Below, one piece after another: positions 40,097-49,091 of a stretch of 64,000 bases of DNA (within the stretch, counting starts at the first letter, position 1; every line of letters begins with the position of its first letter). The notes beneath the pieces were generated by a model, which had not been told where the DNA came from, searched no databases, and was given only the letters and a program-made list of their open reading frames with translations. The translations under genes were made by a program, and so were the position numbers. This stretch comes from Microtetraspora sp. NBRC 13810. Lineage in GTDB: Bacteria > Actinomycetota > Actinomycetes > Streptosporangiales > Streptosporangiaceae. The stretch covers positions 372,001 through 436,000 of the forward strand of contig NZ_BSRQ01000004.1 of the NCBI RefSeq assembly GCF_030268685.1, in the 5' to 3' direction.

Positions 40097-41284
40097 ATGA
40101 CGGGAGCGGAGTCGTCGCAGCGGTTGCCGGGAGCGCTCCTCCTGCTGGTCGAGGACGACGACGGCGACGCGCTGCTGGTGCAGGAGCTGCTCGCGGACAG
40201 CGGCCTCGCGGCCCAGCTCCGATGGGTGCGCTCGCTGGGCGAGGCCCGTTCGGCGCTGGCCGAGGAGATCCCGCACTGCGTGCTGCTCGACCTGCACCTG
40301 CCGGACGCGCAGGGCCTCCCGATGCTGGCCGAGGTGCTGTCGGCGGCCGAGAGCGCGGCCGTGGTGGTGCTGACCGGGCTGGCCGAGGAGGGCACCGGTC
40401 TGGCGGCCGTCGCCGCCGGCGCCCAGGACTACCTCGTCAAGGGCCGGGTGGAGGCCGACCTGCTGGGCCGGGCGGTCCGCTACGCGGTGCAGCGTAAACA
40501 GGCCGAGCAGGCGGCGGCGGCGTTGCAGGTGGAGCGGGTGCGGGCGGAGGAGAACGCCCGCCTGGAGCGCGGCCTGCTGCCGGTCCCCCTGCTGAGCACC
40601 GCGCCGCTGCTGGTGACCGCCAGCTACCGGCCCGGCCGGGCCTCGACCCTGCTGGGCGGCGACTTCTACGACGTGGTGGAGGCCGAGGACGGCGTCGTGC
40701 ACGCCGTGGTGGGAGACGTCTCCGGTCACGGTCCCGACGAGGCCGCGCTGGGGGTGTGCCTGCGCATCGCCTGGCGCACTCTGGTGCTCAGCGGGGTGAG
40801 CGGGCAGGAGCTGCTCAGGCAGCTCGAACGGATCCTCATCGCCGAGCGTTCCAACCCCGAGATCTACGCCACCGCGTGCATGGTCGCGCTGGATCCGGAC
40901 CGCGCCTCGGTGCGGGTGCTGCGCGCCGGGCACCCCGGGCTGCTGCTGCGCTCCGCCGCGGGCGTCGAGTTCGTCGAGCCGGGGCACGGGACCGCACTGG
41001 GTCTGCTGCCCGGAGAGGGCGCCTGGACAGCGGAGGAGCTGAAGCTGACCCCGGGGGGCGCGCTCGTGCTGTTCACCGACGGGCTGTTCGAGCGGCGGCT
41101 GACCGCGGACGGCTCGGCGTGGCTCGACGAGGAAGGACTCCTCGCCCTCGCCCGCCGCCGCGCGGACCTGCCCGGTCCCGAGTTCGTGGACACACTGATC
41201 GCCGACGTCGAGAAAGCCACCGCCACGGAGGTCCACGCCGACGACGTGGCCGTGGTGCACCTGGAATGGAACGTGAACCCATGA
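40097..41284 (+). CDS. Receiver-PP2C (RsbU-like) phosphatase
   Basis: A 395-aa protein. Receiver: LLLLVEDDDGDALLVQELL, phosphoacceptor Asp in CVLLDLHLPDAQGL, Lys in DYLVKGR (residues 12-130). PP2C/SpoIIE domain: TLLGGDFYDVVEA, VVGDVSGHGPDEAAL, LVLFTDGLFERR, HADDVAVVHL (about 180-390). This is the standard actinomycete receiver-phosphatase that acts on STAS antagonists. Its end overlaps the CHASE3 kinase gene (ATGA), so that kinase is the likely donor. An in-frame ATG at 40058 would add 13 residues. Confidence 0.92.
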   Translation: MTGAESSQRLPGALLLLVEDDDGDALLVQELLADSGLAAQLRWVRSLGEARSALAEEIPHCVLLDLHLPDAQGLPMLAEVLSAAESAAVVVLTGLAEEGTGLAAVAAGAQDYLVKGRVEADLLGRAVRYAVQRKQAEQAAAALQVERVRAEENARLERGLLPVPLLSTAPLLVTASYRPGRASTLLGGDFYDVVEAEDGVVHAVVGDVSGHGPDEAALGVCLRIAWRTLVLSGVSGQELLRQLERILIAERSNPEIYATACMVALDPDRASVRVLRAGHPGLLLRSAAGVEFVEPGHGTALGLLPGEGAWTAEELKLTPGGALVLFTDGLFERRLTADGSAWLDEEGLLALARRRADLPGPEFVDTLIADVEKATATEVHADDVAVVHLEWNVNP

Positions 41285-42873
41285 CTCCGCCCGTCCTCGC
41301 CGGCCCCCTCCCCGACGAGGCAGGCAGCGGCCTGCGCCGGCTGACCGTGCAGGGCTGGTTCCTCCTGGTGGTGGCCGTGCTGATCGTGCTCACCGTCGTC
41401 TGCGGCGCGGTCGGCGCCGTGGTGCTGAGGAACGCCACGGTGGTGTCGGAGCGGCTGGTGGACCGCATCTCCCCGGCGCGGATCGCGGTGGCCCAGTTGG
41501 AGAGCGCGGTCATCGACCAGGAGACCGGGGTGCGCGGCTACCTGCTGACCGGCGACCAGCAGTTCCTCCTGCCCTACACCGCCGGCATCGCCGCCGAGCG
41601 GCGGCAGGCCGAGCGCGCCGCCTCGCTGATCGGTGACCAGCCGGAGCTGCTGGCCGACCTCGCCGCCGTGCGGAACGGGACGGCCGACTGGCGCCGCAGG
41701 TACGCGGAGCCGTTCATCGCGGGGCGCCGGGCGGGCTCCAGCGCCGACACCGGGCAGGTGGCGGCCAGCAAGCAGACCTTCGACCACATCCGGGCGCTGT
41801 TCAACGTCGCCGACACCCACTTCCAGCAGGCGAGATCGCAGGCGCGTGCCGACCTGGAACGGCTGGAGGCCATCCGCAACTGGGCCTTCGCCGCGATCCT
41901 GGCCGTTTTCCTGCTGAGCGGCGTCGCCGTCGCCCTGCTGCTGCACCGCGCGATCGGCCGCCCGTTGGACGCCCTGCGCGCCTCGTCCAGAAAGGTCGCC
42001 TCGGGCGACTTCGGGCACCGGATCGAGGGGCTGGGCCCGGCGGACATCCGGGCCGTCGCCCTGGACGTGGAGAACATGCGCCAGGGCATGGTGCGGGCCC
42101 TGGAGGCGGCCGAGGAGCAGCAACAGCGGCTGCGCCGCCAGACGGCCGACCTCGACGCCCAGGCGGAGGAGCTGCGCCGGTCCAACACCGAGCTGGAGCA
42201 GTTCGCCTACGTGGCCTCACACGACCTGCAGGAGCCGCTGCGCAAGGTCATCTCGTTCTGCCAGCTCATCGCCAAACGTTACGGCGACCAGCTCGACGAG
42301 CGCGGCCAGCAGTACATCGCCTTCACCGTCGACGGCGCCAAGCGGATGCAGATCCTCATCAACGACCTGCTGACCTTCTCCCGGGTCGGCCGGCTGCACG
42401 ACACGCGGGCGACCGTCGAGCTGGACCCGGCGGTGGACAAGGCGCTGGGCAACCTGTCGCAGATCGTGGAGGAGACCGGCGCCCGCGTCGAGCGCCCGGA
42501 GAGCCTGCCCGAGGTGACCGGCGACGCCACGCTGATGACCATGCTGTGGCAGAACCTCATCGGCAACTCGGTCAAGTTCCGGCACGCGGACCGCCCGCCG
42601 GTCATCCGCATCGGCTGCGAGCGCGACGGCGGCTTCTGGCGGCTGTGCGTGACCGACAACGGCATCGGCGTCCCCGCCGAGTTCAGCGAGAAGGTCTTCG
42701 TCATCTTCCAGCGGCTGCACACCCGGGACGCCTACAGCGGGACCGGCATCGGCCTGGCGTTGTGCAAGAAGATCGTCGAACACCACGGGGGCCAGATCTG
42801 GATCGACACCGCGTACACCGAGGGCACCCGCATATGCTTCACCCTTCCGGCCATGCTCTCCGACCGCGAGTGA
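41281..42873 (+). CDS. CHASE3-HAMP sensor histidine kinase
   Basis: A 530-aa membrane kinase: transmembrane helix 1 (about 25-50), CHASE3 domain with the signature DQETGVRGYLLTGDQQFLLP (about 80-99), transmembrane helix 2 (about 205-225), HAMP, coiled coil, HisKA with the His in FAYVASHDLQEPLRKVI (about 317), HATPase (WQNLIGNSVKFRH; DNGIGVP; GTGIGLALCKKIV). The HisKA type is cyanobacterial/bacteriophytochrome-like. Coupled upstream to the receiver-PP2C gene and followed 51 bp later by an Rcp1-like receiver, giving a three-gene relay. Confidence 0.93.
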   Translation: MTPPVLAGPLPDEAGSGLRRLTVQGWFLLVVAVLIVLTVVCGAVGAVVLRNATVVSERLVDRISPARIAVAQLESAVIDQETGVRGYLLTGDQQFLLPYTAGIAAERRQAERAASLIGDQPELLADLAAVRNGTADWRRRYAEPFIAGRRAGSSADTGQVAASKQTFDHIRALFNVADTHFQQARSQARADLERLEAIRNWAFAAILAVFLLSGVAVALLLHRAIGRPLDALRASSRKVASGDFGHRIEGLGPADIRAVALDVENMRQGMVRALEAAEEQQQRLRRQTADLDAQAEELRRSNTELEQFAYVASHDLQEPLRKVISFCQLIAKRYGDQLDERGQQYIAFTVDGAKRMQILINDLLTFSRVGRLHDTRATVELDPAVDKALGNLSQIVEETGARVERPESLPEVTGDATLMTMLWQNLIGNSVKFRHADRPPVIRIGCERDGGFWRLCVTDNGIGVPAEFSEKVFVIFQRLHTRDAYSGTGIGLALCKKIVEHHGGQIWIDTAYTEGTRICFTLPAMLSDRE

Positions 42874-42924
42874 GCCCCGGCCGGCCCGAGAACGCCGACA
42901 GCCATCCTCCGGAGGACTCTCCGT

Positions 42925-43368
42925 ATGTCCAGCCTGGTCCAGCCCATCGAAGTGCTCCTCGTCGAGGACGATCCCGGGGACGAGCTCATCACCCGCGAGG
43001 CCTTCGAGCACAACAAGATCGGTAACTCGCTGCACGTCGTCCGGGACGGGCTGGAGGCCCTGGACTTCCTCTACCGCCGTGACGCGTACGAGGACGCCCC
43101 CACCCCGGACCTGATCCTGCTCGACCTGAACCTGCCCAAGTACGACGGCCGCCAGGTGCTGGAGCGCATCAAGTCCGATCCCGACCTCGCCTACATCCCG
43201 GTGGTCGTGCTGACCACCTCCGCGGCCGAGGAGGACATCCTGCGCAGCTACAAGCTGCACGCCAACGCCTACGTGACCAAGCCGGTCGACCTGGACCAGT
43301 TCATCAACGCCATCAGGCACATCGACGAGTTCTTCGTCAGCGTCGTCCGGCTTCCCCGGCAGCACTGA
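42925..43368 (+). CDS. Rcp1-like single-domain response regulator
   Basis: A 147-aa receiver: VLLVEDDPGDELITREAFEH, Asp in DLILLDLNLPKYDGRQVLE, VVVLTTSAAEED and Lys in AYVTKPVDLDQF. This class usually partners phytochrome-like kinases such as the gene upstream. ATG 42925 has GGAGGA at a workable distance. Confidence 0.93.
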   Translation: MSSLVQPIEVLLVEDDPGDELITREAFEHNKIGNSLHVVRDGLEALDFLYRRDAYEDAPTPDLILLDLNLPKYDGRQVLERIKSDPDLAYIPVVVLTTSAAEEDILRSYKLHANAYVTKPVDLDQFINAIRHIDEFFVSVVRLPRQH

Positions 43369-43482
43369 TCCCGCCCGGCGGGCTTCCCTGGCCTGCCGTC
43401 GGCCCGTACCGGCGGTTAGCCATGCGGTGAACCGGGAAGTCCGCTCCCAGGTCCCCCCGCCGCCGACGGGAGGGAGTACGTC

Positions 43483-45150
43483 GTGACCAGGATCGAGCCG
43501 AGGCCGCCGGCCGCCGCTTCGGTCAGCCGGCCGGGGACGGGACGGCTGATCGCCTCGTGGCTGTCCACCACCGACCACAAGGTGATCGGGTACCTCTACC
43601 TCATCACGTCGTTCGGGTTCTTCCTCTTCGCCGGGATCCTGGCGATGCTGATCCGGGCCGAGCTGCTGGAGCCGGGGCTGCAGTTCGTCTCCAGGGAGCA
43701 GTACAACCAGCTGTTCAGCATCCACGGCACGATCATGCTGCTGCTGTTCGCGACACCGCTCTTCGCCGGGTTCGCCAACGTGATCATGCCGCTCCAGATC
43801 GGCGCCCCGGACGTGGCCTTCCCCCGGCTGAACGCGGCCAGCTACTGGCTGTTCCTGTTCGGCGGGCTCATGGTGGCGGGCGGCTTCCTCACCGCCGGCG
43901 GGTCCGCGTCCTTCGGCTGGTTCGCCTACACCCCGCTGTCCACCGCGACCTTCAGCCCCGGCACCGGCGGCGACCTGTGGGTCATGGGCCTGGTCCTGAG
44001 CGGCCTCGGCACCATCCTGACCTCGGTCAACTTCGTCACCACGATCACCTGCATGCGGGCGCCGGGCATGACGATGTTCCGCATGCCGATCTTCACCTGG
44101 AACACGCTGCTCACCTCGCTCATGGTGCTCATCGCGTTCCCGAACCTCGCCGCGGCGCTGCTGGCGCTGGCCGCGGACCGCAAGCTCGACACGCACATCT
44201 ACGACCCGGAGACCGGAGGCGCGCTGCTCTGGCAGCACCTGTTCTGGTTCTTCGGCCATCCCGAGGTGTACATCATCGCGCTGCCGTTCTTCGGCATCGT
44301 GACCGAGGTCCTGCCGGTGTTCAGCCGCAAACCGCTGTTCGGCTACATCGGCCTCGTCGGCGCGACCATCGCCATCGCGGGCCTGTCGATGACGGTGTGG
44401 GCGCACCACATGTTCCCCACCGGGCAGGTGCTGCTGCCGTTCTTCTCGTTCATGAGCTTCCTCATCGCCATCCCGACGGGGGTGAAGTTCTTCAACTGGA
44501 CCGGCACCATGTGGCGCGGGCACCTGTCGTTCGAGGCGCCGATGCTCTTCGCCGTCGGCTTCCTGGTCACCTTCCTGCTCGGCGGTCTCACCGGGGTCAT
44601 CCTGGCCTCGCCGCCGCTGGACTTCCACGTCAGCGACACGTACTTCGTGGTGGCGCACTTCCACTACGTGGTGTTCGGCACCGTCGTCTTCGCGATGTTC
44701 GCCGGGTTCTACTTCTGGTGGCCGAAGATGACCGGCAAGATGCTCAACGAGACCCTGGCGAAACTGCACTTCTGGCCGCTGTTCGTCGGCTTCCACGCGA
44801 CCTTCCTGGTGCAGCACCTGCTGGGGATGAGCGGCTTTCCGCGGCGTTACGCCGACTACAGCGCGGTGGACGGCTTCACCACGCTCAACATGTTCTCCTC
44901 CGTCGGTTCGTTCCTGCTGGGCGCCTCGACGCTGGTGTTCCTGTACAACGTCTACTGGACGCACCGGCACGCGCCCAGGGTGAGCGTCGACGATCCGTGG
45001 GGCTTCGGCAACTCACTGGAGTGGGCCACCTCGTGCCCGCCGCCGCGGCACAACTTCACCTCGCTGCCCCGGATCCGCTCCGAGCGCCCGGCCTTCGACC
45101 TGCACTATCCGCACGTGAAGTCACTGCGCCGTCAGGCCGGTCCCGAGTAG
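43483..45150 (+). CDS. ctaD: Cytochrome c oxidase subunit I
   Basis: A 555-aa 12-helix haem-copper oxidase subunit. [15 protein letters not shown] starts helix I; the haem a ligand His is in [11 protein letters not shown]; the CuB/Tyr motif is [17 protein letters not shown]; the other CuB His pair is VWAHHMF; the haem a3 and a ligands are in [11 protein letters not shown]. The GTG start follows GGGAGGGAG. No other oxidase subunit is in the window, so this is a second, stand-alone subunit I. Its end overlaps a convergent MarR gene by 19 bases. Confidence 0.95.
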   Translation: MTRIEPRPPAAASVSRPGTGRLIASWLSTTDHKVIGYLYLITSFGFFLFAGILAMLIRAELLEPGLQFVSREQYNQLFSIHGTIMLLLFATPLFAGFANVIMPLQIGAPDVAFPRLNAASYWLFLFGGLMVAGGFLTAGGSASFGWFAYTPLSTATFSPGTGGDLWVMGLVLSGLGTILTSVNFVTTITCMRAPGMTMFRMPIFTWNTLLTSLMVLIAFPNLAAALLALAADRKLDTHIYDPETGGALLWQHLFWFFGHPEVYIIALPFFGIVTEVLPVFSRKPLFGYIGLVGATIAIAGLSMTVWAHHMFPTGQVLLPFFSFMSFLIAIPTGVKFFNWTGTMWRGHLSFEAPMLFAVGFLVTFLLGGLTGVILASPPLDFHVSDTYFVVAHFHYVVFGTVVFAMFAGFYFWWPKMTGKMLNETLAKLHFWPLFVGFHATFLVQHLLGMSGFPRRYADYSAVDGFTTLNMFSSVGSFLLGASTLVFLYNVYWTHRHAPRVSVDDPWGFGNSLEWATSCPPPRHNFTSLPRIRSERPAFDLHYPHVKSLRRQAGPE

Positions 45151-45689
45151 TCCTCCGCGACGAGCTCGCCGATGACCTGGCAGGTGCTCACCGGACCGCC
45201 GGCCTGGTCGGCGTGCGCCGCGAGCCGCTGGAGGAGCTCGCGGAAGCCCGGCCCGTCGTCGCCGAGACCGGCCAGGATGTGCTCCTCGACGTGCCGCAGC
45301 GCCTCCTGCCGCTGCTCCCACAGCGCCTGACCGCGCTCGGTGGCGACCACCCGCCGGTTGCGCCGGTCGTGCGGGCTAGGCTGCCGGCGCACCAGGCCGG
45401 CGCCCTCCAGGTCGTCGATGAGGTACGTCAGGACCGTGCGGTCGATGCCGAGCCGCTGGGCCATCACGCCCTGGTTGCCCGCGGTCCCCTCCACGGCGGC
45501 GGACAGCACCTGGAGCCCGCGCGGGCCGCCGGGAACGCCAGCGGCAGCCGTCTCCGTGCCGCGGACGTAGACGCGCAGGACGACGCCGAGCGCCCAGCCG
45601 AGGTCGCCTTTCAGCACGTCGGCGGCGGCGGGCGAACGGTCCGGATCCCTGCCCGCTCCCGGCGGGCCCGGGGTCACCTCTGTGGTCAT
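45132..45689 (-). CDS. MarR-family regulator
   Basis: A 185-aa winged-helix protein: [43 protein letters not shown], wing [15 protein letters not shown]. Divergent from the azoreductase gene with a shared 94-bp promoter region containing GTGTTG/CAACAC arms; probably its repressor, sensing quinones or electrophiles (inference from similar pairs). Confidence 0.9.
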   Translation of the reverse strand: MTTEVTPGPPGAGRDPDRSPAAADVLKGDLGWALGVVLRVYVRGTETAAAGVPGGPRGLQVLSAAVEGTAGNQGVMAQRLGIDRTVLTYLIDDLEGAGLVRRQPSPHDRRNRRVVATERGQALWEQRQEALRHVEEHILAGLGDDGPGFRELLQRLAAHADQAGGPVSTCQVIGELVAEDYSGPA

Positions 45690-45718
45690 CGTCTCACCTT
45701 ATCCGGGATTCGTTCTGC

Positions 45719-45746
45719 TTGACAGATGTGTTGTGAGCAATATGGT
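45719..45746 (+). promoter_or_regulatory. Sigma70-type promoter of the azoreductase gene
   Basis: TTGACA (45719-45724), 16-bp spacer, TATGGT (45741-45746); the ATG is 38 bp downstream. Inverted arms GTGTTG and CAACAC overlap this promoter, a likely MarR site. Confidence 0.5.
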
Positions 45747-45783
45747 TTGCCTATCAACACTTCTGCTCAAAGGATAATCTTCG

Positions 45784-46431
45784 ATGACTCTCTTCCGTCT
45801 TGACGCGAGCATCCGCGGCGGCCAGTCGGCAGGCCGGCAGATCGCCGACACGGCCGAGGCCGCCTGGCGTCAGACCCACGCGCACCACAGGACGATCCGG
45901 CGCGACCTCGCCCAGACGCCCGTGCCCGGCGACGCCTGGCAGCTCTCGGTGTCGGCGGGGGCCGTGCCGGAGGAGCAGCGCACCCCGGAGCAGCGCGCCG
46001 CCGTCGCGCTCGCCGCCGAGCTTGCCACCGAGCTCCTCGAGTCCGACGCCTACGTGTTCGCCGCCCCGCTGTACAACTACGGCGTCGCCGGGAACCTCAA
46101 GGCGTGGGCCGACATGATCTTCACCGACCCGCGCTTCAACCCCGGCGCGCCCTCGCCGATCAGCGGCCGTCCGGCGGCGCTGATCATCACCCGCGGCGGC
46201 GCGTACGGCCCCGGCACGCCCCGCGCGGGGTGGGACCACGCCACCGGCTGGTACAAGCTTCTCTTCGGCGACATGCTCCAGCTCGACCTGCATGTCAGCG
46301 AGGTCGAGCTCACCCTGGCCGAGGTCACCCCGGCCATGGCCGAGCTGCGCGGCCTCGCCAAGGAGTCCTTCGCGGCCGGCACCGAGTCCGCCGGGAAGCA
46401 CGGCCGGATCATGGCGGAGCGCATCGGCTGA
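45784..46431 (+). CDS. FMN-dependent NADH-azoreductase-like flavodoxin-fold enzyme
   Basis: A 215-aa flavodoxin-fold oxidoreductase: LFRLDASIRGGQSAGRQIAD at the start, SDAYVFAAPLYNYGVAGNLKAWADMIF (read in parts) for FMN/quinone contacts, and TRGGAYGPGTPRAGWDHA. It reduces quinones or azo compounds using NAD(P)H. Divergent from a MarR regulator; a strong hairpin follows. Confidence 0.88.
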   Translation: MTLFRLDASIRGGQSAGRQIADTAEAAWRQTHAHHRTIRRDLAQTPVPGDAWQLSVSAGAVPEEQRTPEQRAAVALAAELATELLESDAYVFAAPLYNYGVAGNLKAWADMIFTDPRFNPGAPSPISGRPAALIITRGGAYGPGTPRAGWDHATGWYKLLFGDMLQLDLHVSEVELTLAEVTPAMAELRGLAKESFAAGTESAGKHGRIMAERIG

Positions 46432-46482
46432 ACCGCTGACCGCGACGCCCCCAGCCGGGTCATCCGGCGCACGGGGGGCACC

Positions 46483-46515
46483 GAGCCGCCCGGGGTCCGC
46501 CGCCCCGGGCGGCTC
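46483..46515 (+). terminator. Hairpin terminator after azoreductase
   Basis: GAGCCGCCCGGGG (46483-46495), 7-nt loop, CCCCGGGCGGCTC (46503-46515): perfect 13-bp stem, about 50 bp after the stop. Confidence 0.75.
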
Positions 46516-46642
46516 TCCCCTTTCCCGGTCCGACCGCCCCGCCACCGGTCCGGCCGCCCCGCCACCGGGCGGATCGCGGACCGTCGCTCCACGCGAGCCC
46601 TAGAATGGTCCAGGTCAAATCTTGCGGGATAGGGTGACAGGC

Positions 46643-47095
46643 ATGGACACATTCGCGGACCTGCTGAGGAGCAAGGGCCTGCGGAACACCACCCAGCGGC
46701 GCGCGGTCCTCGCCGCGCTGAAGGACGCGCCGCACGCCACCGCCCCCCGCCTGGAGGACGAGCTCGGCATCGCCAGGGGCGCCCCGGCCGCCTCGGCCGC
46801 CGGGCTGTCCCGCCAGGGCCTGTACAACGTGCTCGACGACCTGACCCGGGCCGGCCTCGTGCGCTGCATCGAGCCGGCCGGCTCACCCGCCCGCTACGAG
46901 CTGCGGGTCGGGGACAACCACCACCACCTGGTGTGCCGGAGCTGCGGGACCGTCGAGGACGTCGACTGCGCCGTGGGCAGGGCACCGTGCATCGATCCCG
47001 GTGACGACCGCGGCTTCGCCGTGGACGAGGCGGAGATCACCTGGTGGGGCCTGTGCGTCTCCTGCCAGGCCGCACGGGAGTCCTCCGGCGCCTGA
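46643..47095 (+). CDS. Fur-family metalloregulator
   Basis: A 150-aa Fur protein: HTH in GLRNTTQRRAVLAALKDAP and LSRQGLYNVLDDLTRAGLVR, then metal-binding His cluster GDNHHHLVCRSCGTVEDVDC (two CxxC-type pairs, the second CVSCQ near the end). The closest type is actinomycete FurA, a redox/iron regulator. It is convergent with a Dps gene, an iron/oxidative-stress pair, rather than the usual katG/catC. Confidence 0.92.
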   Translation: MDTFADLLRSKGLRNTTQRRAVLAALKDAPHATAPRLEDELGIARGAPAASAAGLSRQGLYNVLDDLTRAGLVRCIEPAGSPARYELRVGDNHHHLVCRSCGTVEDVDCAVGRAPCIDPGDDRGFAVDEAEITWWGLCVSCQAARESSGA

Positions 47096-47124
47096 GCGCC
47101 ACGCCCCCTCGGGCGTCCCCGCGG

Positions 47125-47724
47125 TCACCCGTGCGGGGACTCGACCAGCGGAGTGTCGACCAGGTGCTCGATCAGGAACCAGCTCTGCAGCTCGCCGGTC
47201 CGGACGACGTTCGAGACCAGCAGGTCGTTGGTGCCGTCGTCGCCCATCTCGTCGGCGCGGGACGCCGCGTCGTGCGCGGCGACGAGGATCGTCTCATGCG
47301 CCTCGATGAGCCGCGAGAGCATCGCCGGAACCTCCTCCGCGCCGTCCGGCGGGCGCGGGATCACGGTGATCTCGGCCACGTGGCGGGGATCGCCGACCGC
47401 GACGCCGCCGAGGGTCTGCACCCGCTCGGCGAGCAGGTCCACCAGCTCCAACTGCTCCCCGGCGTGCTTGTCCAGCAGCAGGTGCAGCTGGTAGAAGGTC
47501 GGGCCGCGCATCAGCCAGTGATGCTTCTTGTAGAGGCTGTAGAGAATCTGGGTGTCGGCCAGGATCTGGTTGAGCCGCTGGCAGGAGTACATCCTCGCGT
47601 CCCGGGACAGCCCGAGCGGGAACTGCCGTACGGTGCCGAACTCCTGGATCTGGTGCCCGTCCAGATGCAGCCACGGCTGGCTGCCGCCGTTGTGCCTGCC
47701 CTTGGTGGTGCGCTTGACAGCCAA
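47125..47724 (-). CDS. dps: Dps-like ferritin
   Basis: A 199-aa Dps family protein. The ferroxidase region is KKHHWLMRGPTFYQLHLLLD (about 70-89) and ELVDLLAERVQTLGG. It stores iron and protects DNA during stress. TTG 47724 is preferred since GAGGAG sits seven bases upstream; the ATG at 47745 lies before that ribosome site. Placed tail-to-tail with the Fur gene. Confidence 0.9.
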   Translation of the reverse strand: MAVKRTTKGRHNGGSQPWLHLDGHQIQEFGTVRQFPLGLSRDARMYSCQRLNQILADTQILYSLYKKHHWLMRGPTFYQLHLLLDKHAGEQLELVDLLAERVQTLGGVAVGDPRHVAEITVIPRPPDGAEEVPAMLSRLIEAHETILVAAHDAASRADEMGDDGTNDLLVSNVVRTGELQSWFLIEHLVDTPLVESPHG

Positions 47725-47881
47725 TGCACTTCTCCTCATTTGCACGACAAGTCAGGACATCCACGGACATTCCCCCATTTACCTCAAAACAGCACCACAT
47801 TTAGCCACATAGATGGACATAAGGGCGGCCGGGGGTGCCGCTGACCTGGGCGGACCCCGGAGTAGCCTGGCGAAGATGAGA

Positions 47882-48016
47882 CGGCCCGTATGCCAGGCCG
47901 CCGGTCGTGTCGGTCCGCACGCGCAGGCGGCCCGTACGGCCGGACCGCCGGTCGTGAGGTCCGCACGGCGCAGGCGGCCCGTACGGAGGGGCGGCCGGTC
48001 GTGAGGTCCGAACGGC
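47882..48016. repeat. Three tandem repeats of about 46 bp
   Basis: Units begin CGGCCCGTA at 47882, 47928 and 47975 and share the core CCGGTCGTG and GGTCCG-CACG; copies 2 and 3 are closer to each other. They lie in the 357-bp gap between the dps start and the dehydrogenase gene; the rest of that gap is featureless apart from the two promoters it must contain. Confidence 0.75.
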
Positions 48017-48081
48017 CTGTTCGGCGGGCCGGGCCCGCGGGCGTGTCCGGGTGTTCCGACCGGGATCGAAGGTGATGGGAC

Positions 48082-49038
48082 ATGAAGGTCGCCGTGATCG
48101 GGATCGGCGCGGTCGGGGCGGCGACGGCGCTGTCCCTGATCGAGCGCGGCGGGATGTGCCGGGAGATCGTCGTCGTGGACGTGGACGAGCGGCGGGCGAG
48201 GGGCGTGGCCGCCGACATGAGCTACGCCACCCCGCTGTCGCCGACGGTCGAGGTGCGCGCCGGAGGCTACGACGACGTGGCGGGCGCCGCCGTGGTGGCC
48301 ATCACCGCGGGCGTGAACGAGAAGGCCGGCGGCGCCACCGACCGCGCCGACCCGCGAGGACGGCTGCGCCTGCTGGACAGCAACGCCCGGATCTACGCCG
48401 ACATCGTGCCCCGGGCGGTCGCCGCCGCGCCGGACGCGGTGCTGATGGTGGTGACCGACCCGCCGGATCCGCTGGCCGACCTCACCCGCCGCCTCGCCGG
48501 GCACGACCGGGTGTTCTCCACCGGAACCCTGATCGACAGCCTGCGCTTCCGCGTCCACCTGGCCGACCGGCTGCGGGTGCGGCCCCGGGACGTGCAGGCC
48601 ATGGTGGTGGGCGAGCACGGCACCTCCGAGGTGCTGCTGTGGTCCTCGGCATCCGTCGGCGGCATCCCCGCGCTGGACCTGCTCGCCCGGGAGGACCGGC
48701 CGCTCGACGAGGTGCGGCGGGAGATCGAGGACGGCATCCGCTACGCGAACATCTCCATCATCGAGGGCACCGGGGCCAGCCAGTACGGCATCGGGGCCGT
48801 CTCCGCCCGCCTGATCGAGGCGGTGCTGCGCGACGAGCGGGCCGTGCTGCCGGTGGCCGCCTACCATCCGGCGCACGACGTCACGCTGTCCCTGGTCAGC
48901 GTGCTCGGCGCCGGGGGCGTGCGGCGGATGTACGAGCCCGCCATGAGCGCGCCGGAGCGCGCCGCGCTGGAGCGGAGTGCGGCGGCCCTGCGCGAGGCGG
49001 CCCGGCGGACCGCGCAGGCCGTGCCCGCACCCCGCTGA
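48082..49038 (+). CDS. Lactate/malate dehydrogenase family protein, divergent
   Basis: A 318-aa NAD-dependent 2-hydroxyacid dehydrogenase fold: VAVIGIGAVGAATALSLIE, catalytic His in VVGEHGTSEVLLW, substrate Arg/Asp in STGTLIDSLRFRVH. Departures: the usual TNPVD is TDPPD and the substrate loop has an insertion (EKAGGATDRADPRGR), so substrate choice cannot be inferred. ATG 48082 after a weak ribosome site (GGTGATGGGAC). Confidence 0.85.
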   Translation: MKVAVIGIGAVGAATALSLIERGGMCREIVVVDVDERRARGVAADMSYATPLSPTVEVRAGGYDDVAGAAVVAITAGVNEKAGGATDRADPRGRLRLLDSNARIYADIVPRAVAAAPDAVLMVVTDPPDPLADLTRRLAGHDRVFSTGTLIDSLRFRVHLADRLRVRPRDVQAMVVGEHGTSEVLLWSSASVGGIPALDLLAREDRPLDEVRREIEDGIRYANISIIEGTGASQYGIGAVSARLIEAVLRDERAVLPVAAYHPAHDVTLSLVSVLGAGGVRRMYEPAMSAPERAALERSAAALREAARRTAQAVPAPR

Positions 49039-49091
49039 CAGGTTCAGGCCACTGACTCCTAGTTTGTCCAAAATTTGGGTATAGGGCCGCC

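Noticed and set aside
42217-44970. A 917-codon minus-strand frame opposite the kinase and ctaD
   Set aside because: It lies opposite ctaD and kinase genes with clear motifs; the composition (His, Gln, Arg, Glu-rich) is typical of antisense frames in GC-rich DNA.
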